Shown piece after piece: positions 1-7,812 of a stretch of DNA of 49,414 bases; positions within the stretch are counted from its first letter, which is position 1; every line of letters begins with the position of its first letter. The DNA is from Bacillota bacterium (GTDB taxonomy: Bacteria; Bacillota; Clostridia; Oscillospirales; Acutalibacteraceae). Both the position numbers and the translations under genes were made by a program. The stretch lies in the NCBI GenBank assembly GCA_023420245.1, contig JAEZWL010000030.1, forward strand, positions 1 through 49,414, read 5' to 3'. Under the pieces are notes generated by a model, which was given only the letters and a program-made list of their open reading frames with translations, was not told where the DNA came from and did not search any database.

Positions 1-59
1 TTTTCTTCCGCCAGCTTATCGTTTGCTTCCAGCAGTTCTTTCATAATAATAACTTCCAT
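1..59 (-). CDS. hypB: HypB, hydrogenase/urease nickel-insertion GTPase (5' end only)
   Basis: Only the first 19 codons lie in the window; the gene runs off the left edge. The ATG is at 59 and is preceded by a good Shine-Dalgarno site (AAGGTGA). The visible N-terminus, MEVIIMKELLEANDKLAEE, is the helical segment that precedes the P-loop GTPase domain in HypB. Known family role: GTP-dependent nickel delivery to [NiFe]-hydrogenase together with HypA. It lies 59 nt downstream of hypA on the same strand, the usual hypAB order, so co-transcription is likely. The call depends on the short N-terminus plus the hypA neighbour. Confidence 0.72.
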   Translation of the reverse strand, partial: MEVIIMKELLEANDKLAEE

Positions 60-118
60 AAAATCACCTTTCAAACGTTAATTATATAGGATTCATCCGG
101 GTGGAAAAAGCCATCCGG

Positions 119-460
119 CTATTCTCCGTCAAAGGAGCGAATATAAAATTCCCGACCGGTATCCCGCAGCAGAACGGCGTCGCCGCCGCACTCGGGGCAG
201 ATAAAATCCTTCCCGTGAGGAAATTCTGTGCCGCATTGCTTGCATTTCAGCATTGCCGGACGATTTTCAAAATGCAAAATTGCATTTTTACACACGCTGT
301 TTTCGGCGACCACTTCAAAATACATCTGGACCGATTCTCCGATAATGGAGGAAAGCTCGCCGATTACCAAATGGATCTGTGTTATTTCCTTTAAATTCCG
401 CTTTTTGGCTTCTTCGTCCATTACCCGCACAATATCCAGAACAACAGGCAGCTCATGCAT
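119..460 (-). CDS. hypA: HypA, hydrogenase maturation nickel metallochaperone
   Basis: 113 residues, the normal HypA length. The N-terminus begins MHELPVV; the family's nickel site is formed by the first Met, His2 and Glu3, all present. The C-terminal half has the zinc-ribbon pattern CKQCG then CPECGG (two CxxC knuckles about 13 residues apart). HypA receives nickel and passes it with HypB to [NiFe]-hydrogenase large subunits in the cytoplasm. The start is preceded by GGGGGAA seven bases upstream. hypB follows directly. No hydrogenase structural gene is in the window. Confidence 0.93.
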   Translation of the reverse strand: MHELPVVLDIVRVMDEEAKKRNLKEITQIHLVIGELSSIIGESVQMYFEVVAENSVCKNAILHFENRPAMLKCKQCGTEFPHGKDFICPECGGDAVLLRDTGREFYIRSFDGE

Positions 461-786
461 GGTTTATTCCCCCGTATACATTTGTGCTTGTGCGCGGGAG
501 CAGGGCTTGTCCGGCAGAAGCTTCACAAACAGATTCATATCGCTTAACCTTACCTATTGTACTATATCCGATATAGAAAAGCAAATAACAGTCTTCCGTT
601 GAGGGGCTCGATAAATAGTCGTTTATCCTGTCATTTATACTATATCATAATTATTATTTTATCCATTTGCACATTTATCGCAGATATGCTTTCTCTGAAA
701 GTAACCGTAATAAATCCTTGCATTCCTACGAATAATAAGCGGGTCTAAAAGTATACCGCATACAATTCAGAATGTGAGGGTAAGTT
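461..786. other. Divergent intergenic region between hypA and the SDR gene
   Basis: This gap must contain the hypA promoter (minus) and the SDR promoter (plus). A 24-codon minus-strand frame ends three bases before the hypA start, but it has a weak ribosome site and no recognisable product, so I do not call it. The SDR gene has a ribosome site GAGGGTAAG directly before its ATG. I see no riboswitch or strong inverted repeat here. Confidence 0.4.
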
Positions 787-1533
787 ATGAAGCTAAAGGA
801 GAAGGTCTGTGTTATCACTGGAGCAAGCTCCGGAATGGGTCGCGCCATTGCGGAGCTGTTTGCGTCGGAGGGCGCCGTTGTTGTTGCCGCCGCCCGACGT
901 CAGCAGAGGCTGGAGGAGCTGGCGGCGGGTAGGAGTCATATTAAGCCCATGGTTGTGGATGTATCAAAGGAAGAACAGGTGATCGCCATGGTGAAAAATA
1001 CAGTGAAGGAATACGGGCGTCTTGACGTTTTGGTCAACAACGCCGGAATCATGGACGATTTCGTTCCGCTTGCGGAGCTTTCCGACGAGCTTTGGCAGAA
1101 TCTACTTCACATCAATGTGGATGCGCCGATGTATGCAATGCGTGAGGCGCTTCCCACCATGATTAATCAGGGCGGAGGCGTCATCATAAACATTACTTCC
1201 ATAGGAGGGCTGCAGGGTTCAAGGGCGGGGGCGGCATATACAACGTCGAAGCATGCGCTGAACGGACTGACGAAAAACGTTGCGTTTCAATATGGTCCTC
1301 AAAAGATACGCTGCAATGCCATTTGCCCCGGAGGCGTTAATACGGAAATTTTAACGGACATGAGTAAGGTGAATCAGTTTGGGATGGGTCGCGCTACCGC
1401 CGGAATGGGCGCGAATATCCGCATGGGAGAAAGTGAAGAAATCGCCTCCGCGGCTCTTTTCCTGGCGAGCGATGATTCCAGCTTAATCAACGGCGCTTTA
1501 CTGGTTGCGGACGGAGGCTTTACGGCCTATTGA
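787..1533 (+). CDS. SDR family NAD(P)-dependent oxidoreductase
   Basis: 248 residues, typical of classical short-chain dehydrogenases. It has the nucleotide-binding motif TGASSGMG (residues 11-18), NNAG (84-87), catalytic Ser138 and the YTTSK motif (Tyr151, Lys155), then the PGGVNTE stretch and a C-terminal VADGGFTAY. It should oxidise or reduce a small alcohol or ketone with NAD(P). It stands alone on the plus strand, upstream of the LysE gene which faces it. Its closeness to the GntR/alcohol dehydrogenase pair and the sugar-acid operon suggests a carbohydrate substrate, but that is only context. Substrate unknown. Confidence 0.9.
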   Translation: MKLKEKVCVITGASSGMGRAIAELFASEGAVVVAAARRQQRLEELAAGRSHIKPMVVDVSKEEQVIAMVKNTVKEYGRLDVLVNNAGIMDDFVPLAELSDELWQNLLHINVDAPMYAMREALPTMINQGGGVIINITSIGGLQGSRAGAAYTTSKHALNGLTKNVAFQYGPQKIRCNAICPGGVNTEILTDMSKVNQFGMGRATAGMGANIRMGESEEIASAALFLASDDSSLINGALLVADGGFTAY

Positions 1534-1636
1534 TTTCGGCGGAATTTCTTCAGGAGAGTCAAATCGGCGTATTGCCCGTGTCAGTTTAAGGGCTGTGACA
1601 GCATAAGTGGGGCTGATACGGTTAAAACGCTCCTCC

Positions 1637-2251
1637 TTATGTTCGATCGCGCTTCAACATTAGCCTTAAGCCAAAATAGATAATGATTGCGCCGACACAG
1701 ATATTAAGAAGCCTCATGATATCTTCGGTTAAAAAATTGCGGATTAAAGTGCCTAAAACGGCGACAAATGTGAGAAAGGCAACGGTAGACAAGACACAGC
1801 CGAAGCCGAACCAGTATAATTGCCTTTTGTTATAATTGTTCTCAATTACTTGTGTTGAGAAAACGCCGCTCCAAAAGATAATGGTTAGCGGATTGGAAGC
1901 GGTTAACAAAAGCCCTTGAACAAAAATACTCTGTTCGTTTATTTGAGGAAATAGCGGAATGCTCGGCAGCAACGAAAGGTTAAATGCACCCAGTATCATA
2001 TTGCCGCCAAATAGGATTAAGACCAAAGCCCCAAATATTTGAATGCCTTTTCTAATACTTTCTTTATCCAGAATTGCGCCTACACCGAAGCCGGACAATG
2101 TTATATAGAATAAGTCAATCAGAGTTATCGATAAAACAAGAGAAAATCCAACGGTAAATCCATGTGCTGAAGACGTGTTAAACACGAGCAGGCACATAGG
2201 TCCAACGGCTAATTGCAGCAGCATTCCAAATTTAAATCCCTTAAATACCAT
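1637..2251 (-). CDS. LysE/RhtB-type amino acid exporter
   Basis: 204 residues, almost entirely hydrophobic, with about six predicted membrane segments. The opening KFGMLLQLAVGPMCLLV and the central TASNPLTIIFWSGVF match the two conserved blocks of the LysE/RhtB family (an N-terminal GPG-like motif and the ASNPxxxxFW motif). Family members export amino acids or small metabolites by proton exchange. The ribosome site (RC: TTAGAGGTTTGAT before ATG) supports this start. It converges with the SDR gene. The exported compound cannot be told from sequence. Confidence 0.85.
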   Translation of the reverse strand: MVFKGFKFGMLLQLAVGPMCLLVFNTSSAHGFTVGFSLVLSITLIDLFYITLSGFGVGAILDKESIRKGIQIFGALVLILFGGNMILGAFNLSLLPSIPLFPQINEQSIFVQGLLLTASNPLTIIFWSGVFSTQVIENNYNKRQLYWFGFGCVLSTVAFLTFVAVLGTLIRNFLTEDIMRLLNICVGAIIIYFGLRLMLKRDRT

Positions 2252-2394
2252 ATCAAACCTCTAACCAATAATTTGAATCAAGTATATCACTAAAATCGAA
2301 AAAGCAAAAGACAAAAAAACCAAGAAAACTGGCGGCAGAGAGCAAAGACTGGGTGGGTTTGGAGTTAATTGCCTATATGTACTACTTTTAAATG

Positions 2395-2439
2395 AAAAAG
2401 AAGCGGTGGTAACGCATAACGATACTACCGCTTCTTTTT
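2395..2439 (-). terminator. Intrinsic terminator after the GntR gene
   Basis: Inverted repeat with 17-base arms (AAAAAGAAGCGGTGGTA paired to TACTACCGCTTCTTTTT, one wobble) around an 11-base loop. The A-rich left arm gives a U-tract on minus-strand RNA, so it terminates the GntR transcript, 40 nt after its stop codon. The plus-strand T run means it may work in both directions. Confidence 0.85.
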
Positions 2440-2478
2440 GTTAAGTATGGGTTTCTATAATTTGCCGGGAAACAGCAG

Positions 2479-3174
2479 TCATTTATTGTTACACATACTC
2501 TCCAATGTCTTCTGTACATGTTCCCCCATGATGTTCTTTGCTTGTTTAACGTCCCGTACTTCTATTGCTTCCAGCAGCTTTCCATGATAATAGATGCCAA
2601 TATCGCTTCCGAGATGCTCTACGATCTGTTCCATAGCAGTGGACAATATTTCTCTTAAAATATTGTGGGTGGCAATAATCAGCTGGTTCTTGGTCATTTC
2701 AGCAATCTTAAAATGAAAATCCAAATCAAGCTTGGCAAATTGCTGCCGGTCTTTTTCTATCTCGATTTCCCGCATCTCATTGTAGAGTGCTCTCAGCTGT
2801 GCAATTTCCTCCGGTGTCGCCTTTTCAGCGGCAAAGCCCGCGGTTTCAACTTCTACCATCTGGCGAAATTCAAGTACCTCCCGGATGTCATTATTGCCTA
2901 AATAGGCAATTGGGATAATACCATTCATGATGGGGAAAAGGCGTGCTTCTTTAATATAGGAACCCTCGCCGGAACGGGTATCAACCAATTCGAGCACGGA
3001 CAATTTCTGCATTGCCTGCCGCACCGTAATTCTGCTCACCCCAAAGCTGGCCGCCAAATCATTTTCAGAGGGCAGCTTCTGCCCGGGCTTCCAGGCACCC
3101 TGCAAAATCTGCTGTTTCATTTGCTCAAACACCTGATCGCTTATCTTCTGGTAGACAATCGGTTTAATTTTCAT
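2479..3174 (-). CDS. GntR family (FadR/FCD subfamily) transcriptional regulator
   Basis: 231 residues. The N-terminal winged helix (about residues 8-72) carries the GntR pattern QMKQQILQGAWKPGQKLPSE...FGVSRITVRQAM. The C-terminal two-thirds is a helical FCD ligand-binding domain; the FCD family binds small carboxylic acids, often through a metal. I chose the ATG at 3174 because an excellent ribosome site (GGAGGG) lies just upstream; the open frame continues further upstream without one. Its target is probably the alcohol dehydrogenase and/or the sugar-acid operon at 5.1 kb. A CCTGT/ACAGG-type motif recurs near its own start (palindrome AACAGGCTGTT at 3247-3257), near the dehydrogenase promoter and at the operon start. 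Confidence 0.9.
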   Translation of the reverse strand: MKIKPIVYQKISDQVFEQMKQQILQGAWKPGQKLPSENDLAASFGVSRITVRQAMQKLSVLELVDTRSGEGSYIKEARLFPIMNGIIPIAYLGNNDIREVLEFRQMVEVETAGFAAEKATPEEIAQLRALYNEMREIEIEKDRQQFAKLDLDFHFKIAEMTKNQLIIATHNILREILSTAMEQIVEHLGSDIGIYYHGKLLEAIEVRDVKQAKNIMGEHVQKTLESMCNNK

Positions 3175-3315
3175 TGTTATACCCTCCTGCGTATCTGCTA
3201 ATAGTGCATTATATATATGATAATACTGCTTGTTTCGATATATTGCAACAGGCTGTTTCATAACAACGCAACCGAATGTCAATATCGAGTTAGGTCAAAA
3301 ACTTTGTATTGCAGC

Positions 3316-4341
3316 TTAGGGGTCTACAACAACCACCTTAATCAACTCTCCTGGGTTATGCGCCAGTTTATAGAAATAATCCGGAGCCTCCGCCCGCGTA
3401 ATTTCTTCGCTAACAAGCGGGGCAACATTGAGTTTTCCCTCATTGAGCAATCCGACGACTGTTTTGAATTCTTCGTAACCGTAAAGGAAGGAACCGTGAA
3501 CAGACAGTTCGCGTGTAACGATCTCCTGCATGTTGATTTCCACCATCGGTTTGTTATTGCCGATCCAGACGGCCGTTCCGCCAAAAGCCAGCGCTGACAT
3601 TGCCTGTTGTACGGTCGGAGTCGCGCCCACCGCTTCAATCGCCACATCAACACCCTTCCCGTCGGTGTTCGCCAAAATGACTTCTTTAAAATCCTGCTTG
3701 CTTGGGTTGATAAGCACGTCTGCTCCCATGCTGCGGGCGACCTCTAAACGGGAATCGCTCAGATCGGAAACGAAGATTTTACGGGGATTCTTCATTTTTA
3801 CACATGCCAGGGCCAAAAGGCCGATTGTTCCGGTACCGACCAGAAGAACGTTTTTTCCGCTCAGATCTCCGGCATGTCCCACTCCGCGGTAAGATACAGC
3901 CAGAGGCTCCATTAAGCTGCCGATTGCATAAGGAACATTGTCCTTGACTGTAAAGCAGCATTTTTCAGGAACACAGATATATTCGGCAAATGCACCGTCC
4001 ACATCCAGAACACCAAATGCACGTTTATTCAGACACAGATGAACATCACCTTTTTTGCACATTTCGCATTCTCCGCAAAAATCAACCGGATAAACCGCTA
4101 CCTTATCGCCAATTTTACGATTGGATACACCTGTACCCAGCTCTACGACCTCGCCCGCGAACTCATGACCCATCATCATGGGCTCAAGCCGCCGCCCGGT
4201 CAAGCCCAGATAGCCATGTACGTCGCTGCCGCAGATACCACAGGCTTTGACTCTCAGCTTGACTTCGCCCTGTTTTGGGGAAACATCAGGAACGTCCTGA
4301 TAATTCATTTTATTTGGTCCCTCGTATACAATACCTTTCAT
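3316..4341 (-). CDS. Zinc-dependent medium-chain alcohol/polyol dehydrogenase
   Basis: 341 residues, standard for the sorbitol/threonine dehydrogenase branch of the MDR superfamily. Catalytic zinc ligands are visible (GICGSD with Cys37; GHE with His59-Glu60), as is the four-cysteine structural zinc lobe (Cys89, 92, 95, 103) and the NAD-binding motif GTGTIG. It oxidises a secondary hydroxyl of a sugar alcohol, sugar acid or similar compound. Ribosome site GAAAGGATAA precedes the ATG. A textbook promoter sits 225 nt upstream. The gene is 141 nt from the GntR gene on the same strand. It may supply the first oxidation for the pathway in the next operon; exact substrate unknown. Confidence 0.9.
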   Translation of the reverse strand: MKGIVYEGPNKMNYQDVPDVSPKQGEVKLRVKACGICGSDVHGYLGLTGRRLEPMMMGHEFAGEVVELGTGVSNRKIGDKVAVYPVDFCGECEMCKKGDVHLCLNKRAFGVLDVDGAFAEYICVPEKCCFTVKDNVPYAIGSLMEPLAVSYRGVGHAGDLSGKNVLLVGTGTIGLLALACVKMKNPRKIFVSDLSDSRLEVARSMGADVLINPSKQDFKEVILANTDGKGVDVAIEAVGATPTVQQAMSALAFGGTAVWIGNNKPMVEINMQEIVTRELSVHGSFLYGYEEFKTVVGLLNEGKLNVAPLVSEEITRAEAPDYFYKLAHNPGELIKVVVVDP

Positions 4342-4572
4342 GAAATTATCCTTTCGTTTTTAAAGGTTCGGGAGACGCCATGGAAATAGCTGCCATTTCG
4401 TCTCGCCTTCCTTAGTCTTTGAAATGAATAATACTACTGATAAACCGTGATGAGAACTAAAATTCCATTAAGAGATGCTTGATTGTCACAGCCGATGCTT
4501 CACACCACCTTCCCAGGGAAGTACCCTGTTGAACAGACTGCCTGACAACCTGTATTACTGCCTGTTATCAAT

Positions 4573-4601
4573 ATTATAATTATAATTTATTTAAAAGTCA
4601 A
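4573..4601 (-). promoter_or_regulatory. Sigma-A type promoter of the alcohol dehydrogenase gene
   Basis: Read on the minus strand: TTGACT (4601-4596), a 17-base spacer, then TATAAT (4578-4573). The long leader (about 225 nt) carries a GAGACG/CGTCTC hairpin near 4367-4404. Just downstream of the -10, at 4547-4569, are two AACCTGT/GCCTGTTA half-sites resembling the palindrome at 5176-5190, a plausible GntR operator position. Confidence 0.7.
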
Positions 4602-5137
4602 CGCTAATTTTAATTTTTTGTTTAATATACACAACGTTCTCTCGTATCTGCTGCCTTTTGTTACAATCTCACTTTTCCTCTCTTTATTATCTTGCGGATA
4701 AAACCGCATCGATTTTAGGACGTACGCAGTTAAATATCGTTCATTCTTAAAAAATCTGCTGTGCCTCAAAGCGTGTAACTGTAGCTGTCTGCTTTCGACA
4801 CGGGTTTCATGCAAGGAACTTTTTTCCCGCCAGGTTGGGAAGCTATGCCAAAGCTCCGAAGGGCTCGTTTGGTGGAACCAAATATTGTGGCAACCGGCGG
4901 TGCAGGTCTGGGAATCCGAAGGAATTCTTTAACGCCGGCTGCATAGATACGGATCAGCGGTATAATATCTATGGAGGCTGTTCCCTCAATGAATTGGGAC
5001 AAAATGGCTGTGCATGTGTCAGATTTATCTGCAAAACTGAAAGAAGGCTGTTAGGCTGCAAATGACCTCATAAAATGTGATAATTTTCGGTTCTACCCTT
5101 GGATTAGCTAAATCCACTGAATATTTTCCAAAATATC
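4602..5137. other. Intergenic region without a recognised gene
   Basis: This 536-base stretch separates divergent transcription units. It holds overlapping short frames on both strands (about 4766-5065) with no recognisable domain and no convincing ribosome site. Some of the plus-strand reading looks coding-like but is interrupted by stops, so it may be an old gene remnant. I see no RNA gene or repeat. Confidence 0.35.
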
Positions 5138-5165
5138 TTGACATTTAGAAATGATATTGTATAAT
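5138..5165 (+). promoter_or_regulatory. Promoter of the sugar-acid/ABC operon
   Basis: TTGACA at 5138-5143, a 16-base spacer, then TATAAT at 5160-5165. Transcription would start near 5172, placing the inverted repeat at 5176-5190 on the first transcribed bases. Confidence 0.7.
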
Positions 5166-5175
5166 GTCAACAGTA

Positions 5176-5190
5176 ACCTGTTATACAGGT
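5176..5190. promoter_or_regulatory. Candidate GntR operator (perfect inverted repeat)
   Basis: ACCTGT-TAT-ACAGGT, a perfect 6-base inverted repeat with a 3-base centre, immediately downstream of the promoter -10. Its position fits a repressor site. Related half-sites lie by the alcohol dehydrogenase promoter (4547-4569), and a palindrome AACAGGCTGTT lies upstream of the GntR gene. Binding is inferred. Confidence 0.5.
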
Positions 5191-5235
5191 AGTTATCTTA
5201 TAAGCAGCATAGTTAGACACAAACCATTAGAAAGT

Positions 5236-5433
5236 GTGGTGATTGAGCGCATTAAACATACCAGCCTGAGCGGTCAGGCGTTGGAACAGATGAAGCTGAG
5301 AATACGTTCACACGAATGGCTGTCGGAGGGTGACTTGAGCGCGATGTTTGAGGTTTCACGGGTGAAAATGAAAAAATTCTGTAAAGAGCGAAATAATAAA
5401 GCCTTAAATGAGAATACTTTGATTTGGGGTTAA
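5236..5433 (+). pseudogene. Truncated GntR-family regulator fragment
   Basis: About 65 codons in one open frame resemble only the N-terminal winged helix of a GntR regulator: IERIKHTSLSGQALEQMKLR, then a DLSAMFEVSRV recognition-helix block. Compared with the intact GntR at 2479-3174, about seven residues (KPGQKLP in the intact copy) are missing between the first helix and the SE.DL block, and the whole ligand-binding domain is absent. No good ribosome site is seen (a GTG at 5236 is the likely relic start). It sits between the promoter and the transporter genes, where an original operon regulator might have been. Confidence 0.6.
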
Positions 5434-5487
5434 TGCGCCGCCTTGGCGCTTAACGATATTATGGAGAAATTGAAAAGGGGATGTATT

Positions 5488-6813
5488 ATGAAAAAGAAAC
5501 TGGCACTTATTCTTGCTGCGACCATTGCGCTTTCCGCTGCAGCGGGATGTTCTAACAAAGCGCCATCGTCGTCAAGTGAGGCGGCTCCCGCAGCGTCAAG
5601 CAAAGCGGCTAACACTGGTACGGGGACATCAGGCGATCCTGTCAAGTTCCTTGTTTATGCGTGCGTATCGGGCGGCACCTCCGAGTCGGGTCGTCAATGT
5701 ACACTTGCAGCTGAAACAGCGCAATGGTACATAAACGAAAAACTCGGCGGTTTCCCATCCTTGGGTGGACGTCCCATCAAAATTGAGGTCCTCGATTCTA
5801 CATCCGATGCGGCTACGGCGACTTTGCCGCTTGAACGTGCACTTTCCAAAGGCGGCTACACGAGCGTTATTGGCAACTCCAACTCATCCATCGCACTGAC
5901 CATGCTCCCGATACTTGAAAAATACAAGGTGCCCACAGTAACGGGTGCGGCGGCGAACAAAGCTGTTTCCGATCAGGGATGCTCTTTCGTGTTCCAACCG
6001 GCGGCTACATCAAGCTCGTTCATTCCTACACAGCTTGATTTCCTCGCTGAATACGCGAAAAACATCGGCAAAGACGTGAAAGATCTGAAGCTCGGTCTGC
6101 TCTATTCCAATGATGCCTGGGGCACAGACCAGTCCAACAATACACGCAAACAGGTTTCGCAGCGCGGACTGAAACTCACTTCTGACGAAGGCTATGAGGG
6201 CAGCTCGTTTACAGACGCAACTCCGCTGATCACCAAGATCCGGAACGCGGGCGTTGACGTTATCCTTCCGAGCGCATACCCGAACGACCTCAAGCTGATC
6301 TTTACAGCGATGAATACGCTGAACTACCATCCGCTCGTAGTCGGCGGCGGTGCGGCTATGACCTGGCCGTCACTCTACAAGGATCTCGGCGATAAAGTAA
6401 ACGGACTTACTTCTGTTGACTCCTGGTGCTGGGACCAGAAGGGTGCAAAGGAAAACAAGGGCTGGATGGAAATGAATGCCCACTATGAAGAGAAAAACCA
6501 TGAATTCCTCGCGGGTCAGGGCGGACCGACTCTCTTCTCGATTATGCTTGCTTACGAAGCAGTTGAAAACGCGAAATCCGATGAACCGCTCAAGGTTCGC
6601 GACGAGCTTCGCAAGCTGAACAAAAGCAACAGCAAATGGTTTGGCGTTATCAACGGCGACGGCGATTTCGATGACACAACAGGACTTAACACCAATTCTC
6701 GCGCTATCATCCTGCAATGGCAGAACGGCAAACCTACAAGCGTATATCCTGCGGAATATGCTACAGGCGTATTGCTTGACCCGAACACAATGAAGCCTTT
6801 CGCAAAAAAATAA
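5488..6813 (+). CDS. Branched-chain-amino-acid-type ABC transporter substrate-binding lipoprotein
   Basis: 441 residues. An N-terminal lipoprotein signal ends in the lipobox AAGC (Cys21), followed by a Ser/Ala-rich linker and a type I periplasmic-binding fold of the LivJ/HAAT family (conserved ETAQWYINEKLGG, VIGNSNSS, AAANKAVSD and WGTDQS blocks). It would capture the substrate outside the membrane and hand it to the permeases encoded next. The ATG at 5488 has the ribosome site AAAGGGGA; the frame continues upstream without one. Members of this family also import sugars, aromatics and organic acids. The downstream genes argue for a sugar-acid or polyol-derived ligand rather than leucine. Confidence 0.88.
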   Translation: MKKKLALILAATIALSAAAGCSNKAPSSSSEAAPAASSKAANTGTGTSGDPVKFLVYACVSGGTSESGRQCTLAAETAQWYINEKLGGFPSLGGRPIKIEVLDSTSDAATATLPLERALSKGGYTSVIGNSNSSIALTMLPILEKYKVPTVTGAAANKAVSDQGCSFVFQPAATSSSFIPTQLDFLAEYAKNIGKDVKDLKLGLLYSNDAWGTDQSNNTRKQVSQRGLKLTSDEGYEGSSFTDATPLITKIRNAGVDVILPSAYPNDLKLIFTAMNTLNYHPLVVGGGAAMTWPSLYKDLGDKVNGLTSVDSWCWDQKGAKENKGWMEMNAHYEEKNHEFLAGQGGPTLFSIMLAYEAVENAKSDEPLKVRDELRKLNKSNSKWFGVINGDGDFDDTTGLNTNSRAIILQWQNGKPTSVYPAEYATGVLLDPNTMKPFAKK

Positions 6814-6834
6814 AAAAATAGAAATTAAGCGTTT

Positions 6835-6871
6835 ACGGATGTGCGGCGCGCGCCCCGCACCGCACATCCGT
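6835..6871 (+). terminator. Intercistronic hairpin after the binding-protein gene
   Basis: Perfect 12-base arms (ACGGATGTGCGG / CCGCACATCCGT) with a GC-rich 13-base loop, followed by CCATATTTTT. In transport operons such a hairpin after the binding-protein gene commonly stabilises the upstream message or causes partial termination, giving excess binding protein. Confidence 0.65.
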
Positions 6872-6936
6872 CCATATTTTTCATTAATGCATCGTATGCT
6901 TCGGAAATCACCCCCGGAAAGAGGAGAATGATAAAA

Positions 6937-7812
6937 ATGTTTCAGGTTATAATTAACGGGCTGTTAATCGGCGGAGTTTATGCGCTGGTCGCCGTGGGAA
7001 TAACGATGATTCACGGTGTTATGAAAATAGTCAACTTCGCTCAGGGCGATTTTTTGGCTATGGGCCTTTACTTTACTTATGCAATGTATTCGCTTATGCC
7101 GCAGGGAAGCCTGCCCTACTGGCTGTTGGTTCCGGTGGGTGCGGCGATGTACCTCGCGGGCTGTATTTTCTTTTCCACTACCATCAAAAAGGTGATTGGA
7201 AAGGGCGACAGCAATTATATTTTGCTGACGATAGGACTGTCCTATATCATACAGAACCTTATACAGCTAATTTTCGGACCCGACTTTAAGACTGTGGCGG
7301 TATCAGACGAGCTCCGCAACGGAGCGCTTGCGCTCGGAAGTGTGTCGCTTTCAACAGCGAGGGTTATCGCGTTTGTTGCTGCTGCTGCGTTCGCCTTGTT
7401 CGTCAACTGGTTCCTCGGCTCAACCGACATCGGCAGGGCAATGAGAGCGACGAGCGAAAACCGTGTTATAGCAGAATCTCTCGGGATAAAGACGAGCATA
7501 GTCTTTATAACGGCGTTTGCTCTGGGAACAGTATTTGCAGGAATTTCAGGGCTACTCATTTCCCCGATATTTTTGCTGTCTCCTAAGGTAGGCTCGCAGT
7601 TTTCTATCATAGCAATGTCTGCAATGGTTCTCGGCGGATTGGGCAATATCAAGGGCGCGCTTATTGGTGGGCTGATTATCGGATTGGTTGAATCGATGAC
7701 AAGTTCCTATGCCGGTGTGCTGCTTGCTCAGGTGGCAATCAACGCTGTGCTGATGCTGGTGTTGATATTCAGGCCATACGGACTTTTTGGAAAGAAAGGA
7801 CGTGCGTCGTAA
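6937..7812 (+). CDS. livH: HAAT-family ABC permease, LivH-type
   Basis: 291 residues, about eight membrane segments. It has the LivH landmarks GGVYALVAVGITMIHGVMKIVNFAQGD in its first helices (residues about 10-36) and the EAA-like loop RATSENRVIAESLGI. It forms the transmembrane channel with the LivM-like subunit. I chose the ATG at 6937 because GAGGAG at 6921-6926 is spaced correctly for it; an ATG at 6928 is too close to that site. Its stop overlaps the next start by one base (TAATG), so translation is probably coupled. Confidence 0.9.
   Translation: MFQVIINGLLIGGVYALVAVGITMIHGVMKIVNFAQGDFLAMGLYFTYAMYSLMPQGSLPYWLLVPVGAAMYLAGCIFFSTTIKKVIGKGDSNYILLTIGLSYIIQNLIQLIFGPDFKTVAVSDELRNGALALGSVSLSTARVIAFVAAAAFALFVNWFLGSTDIGRAMRATSENRVIAESLGIKTSIVFITAFALGTVFAGISGLLISPIFLLSPKVGSQFSIIAMSAMVLGGLGNIKGALIGGLIIGLVESMTSSYAGVLLAQVAINAVLMLVLIFRPYGLFGKKGRAS

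Noticed and set aside
461..540. 24-codon ORF just upstream of hypA
   Set aside because: Weak ribosome site and no recognisable sequence; likely chance.
4766..5065. Overlapping frames on both strands between the ADH and the operon
   Set aside because: No domain recognised, stops interrupt the plausible reading, and ribosome sites are absent.
5164..5235. Upstream ATG for the GntR fragment
   Set aside because: The ATG at 5164 lies within the promoter -10 and would not be transcribed as a normal start.
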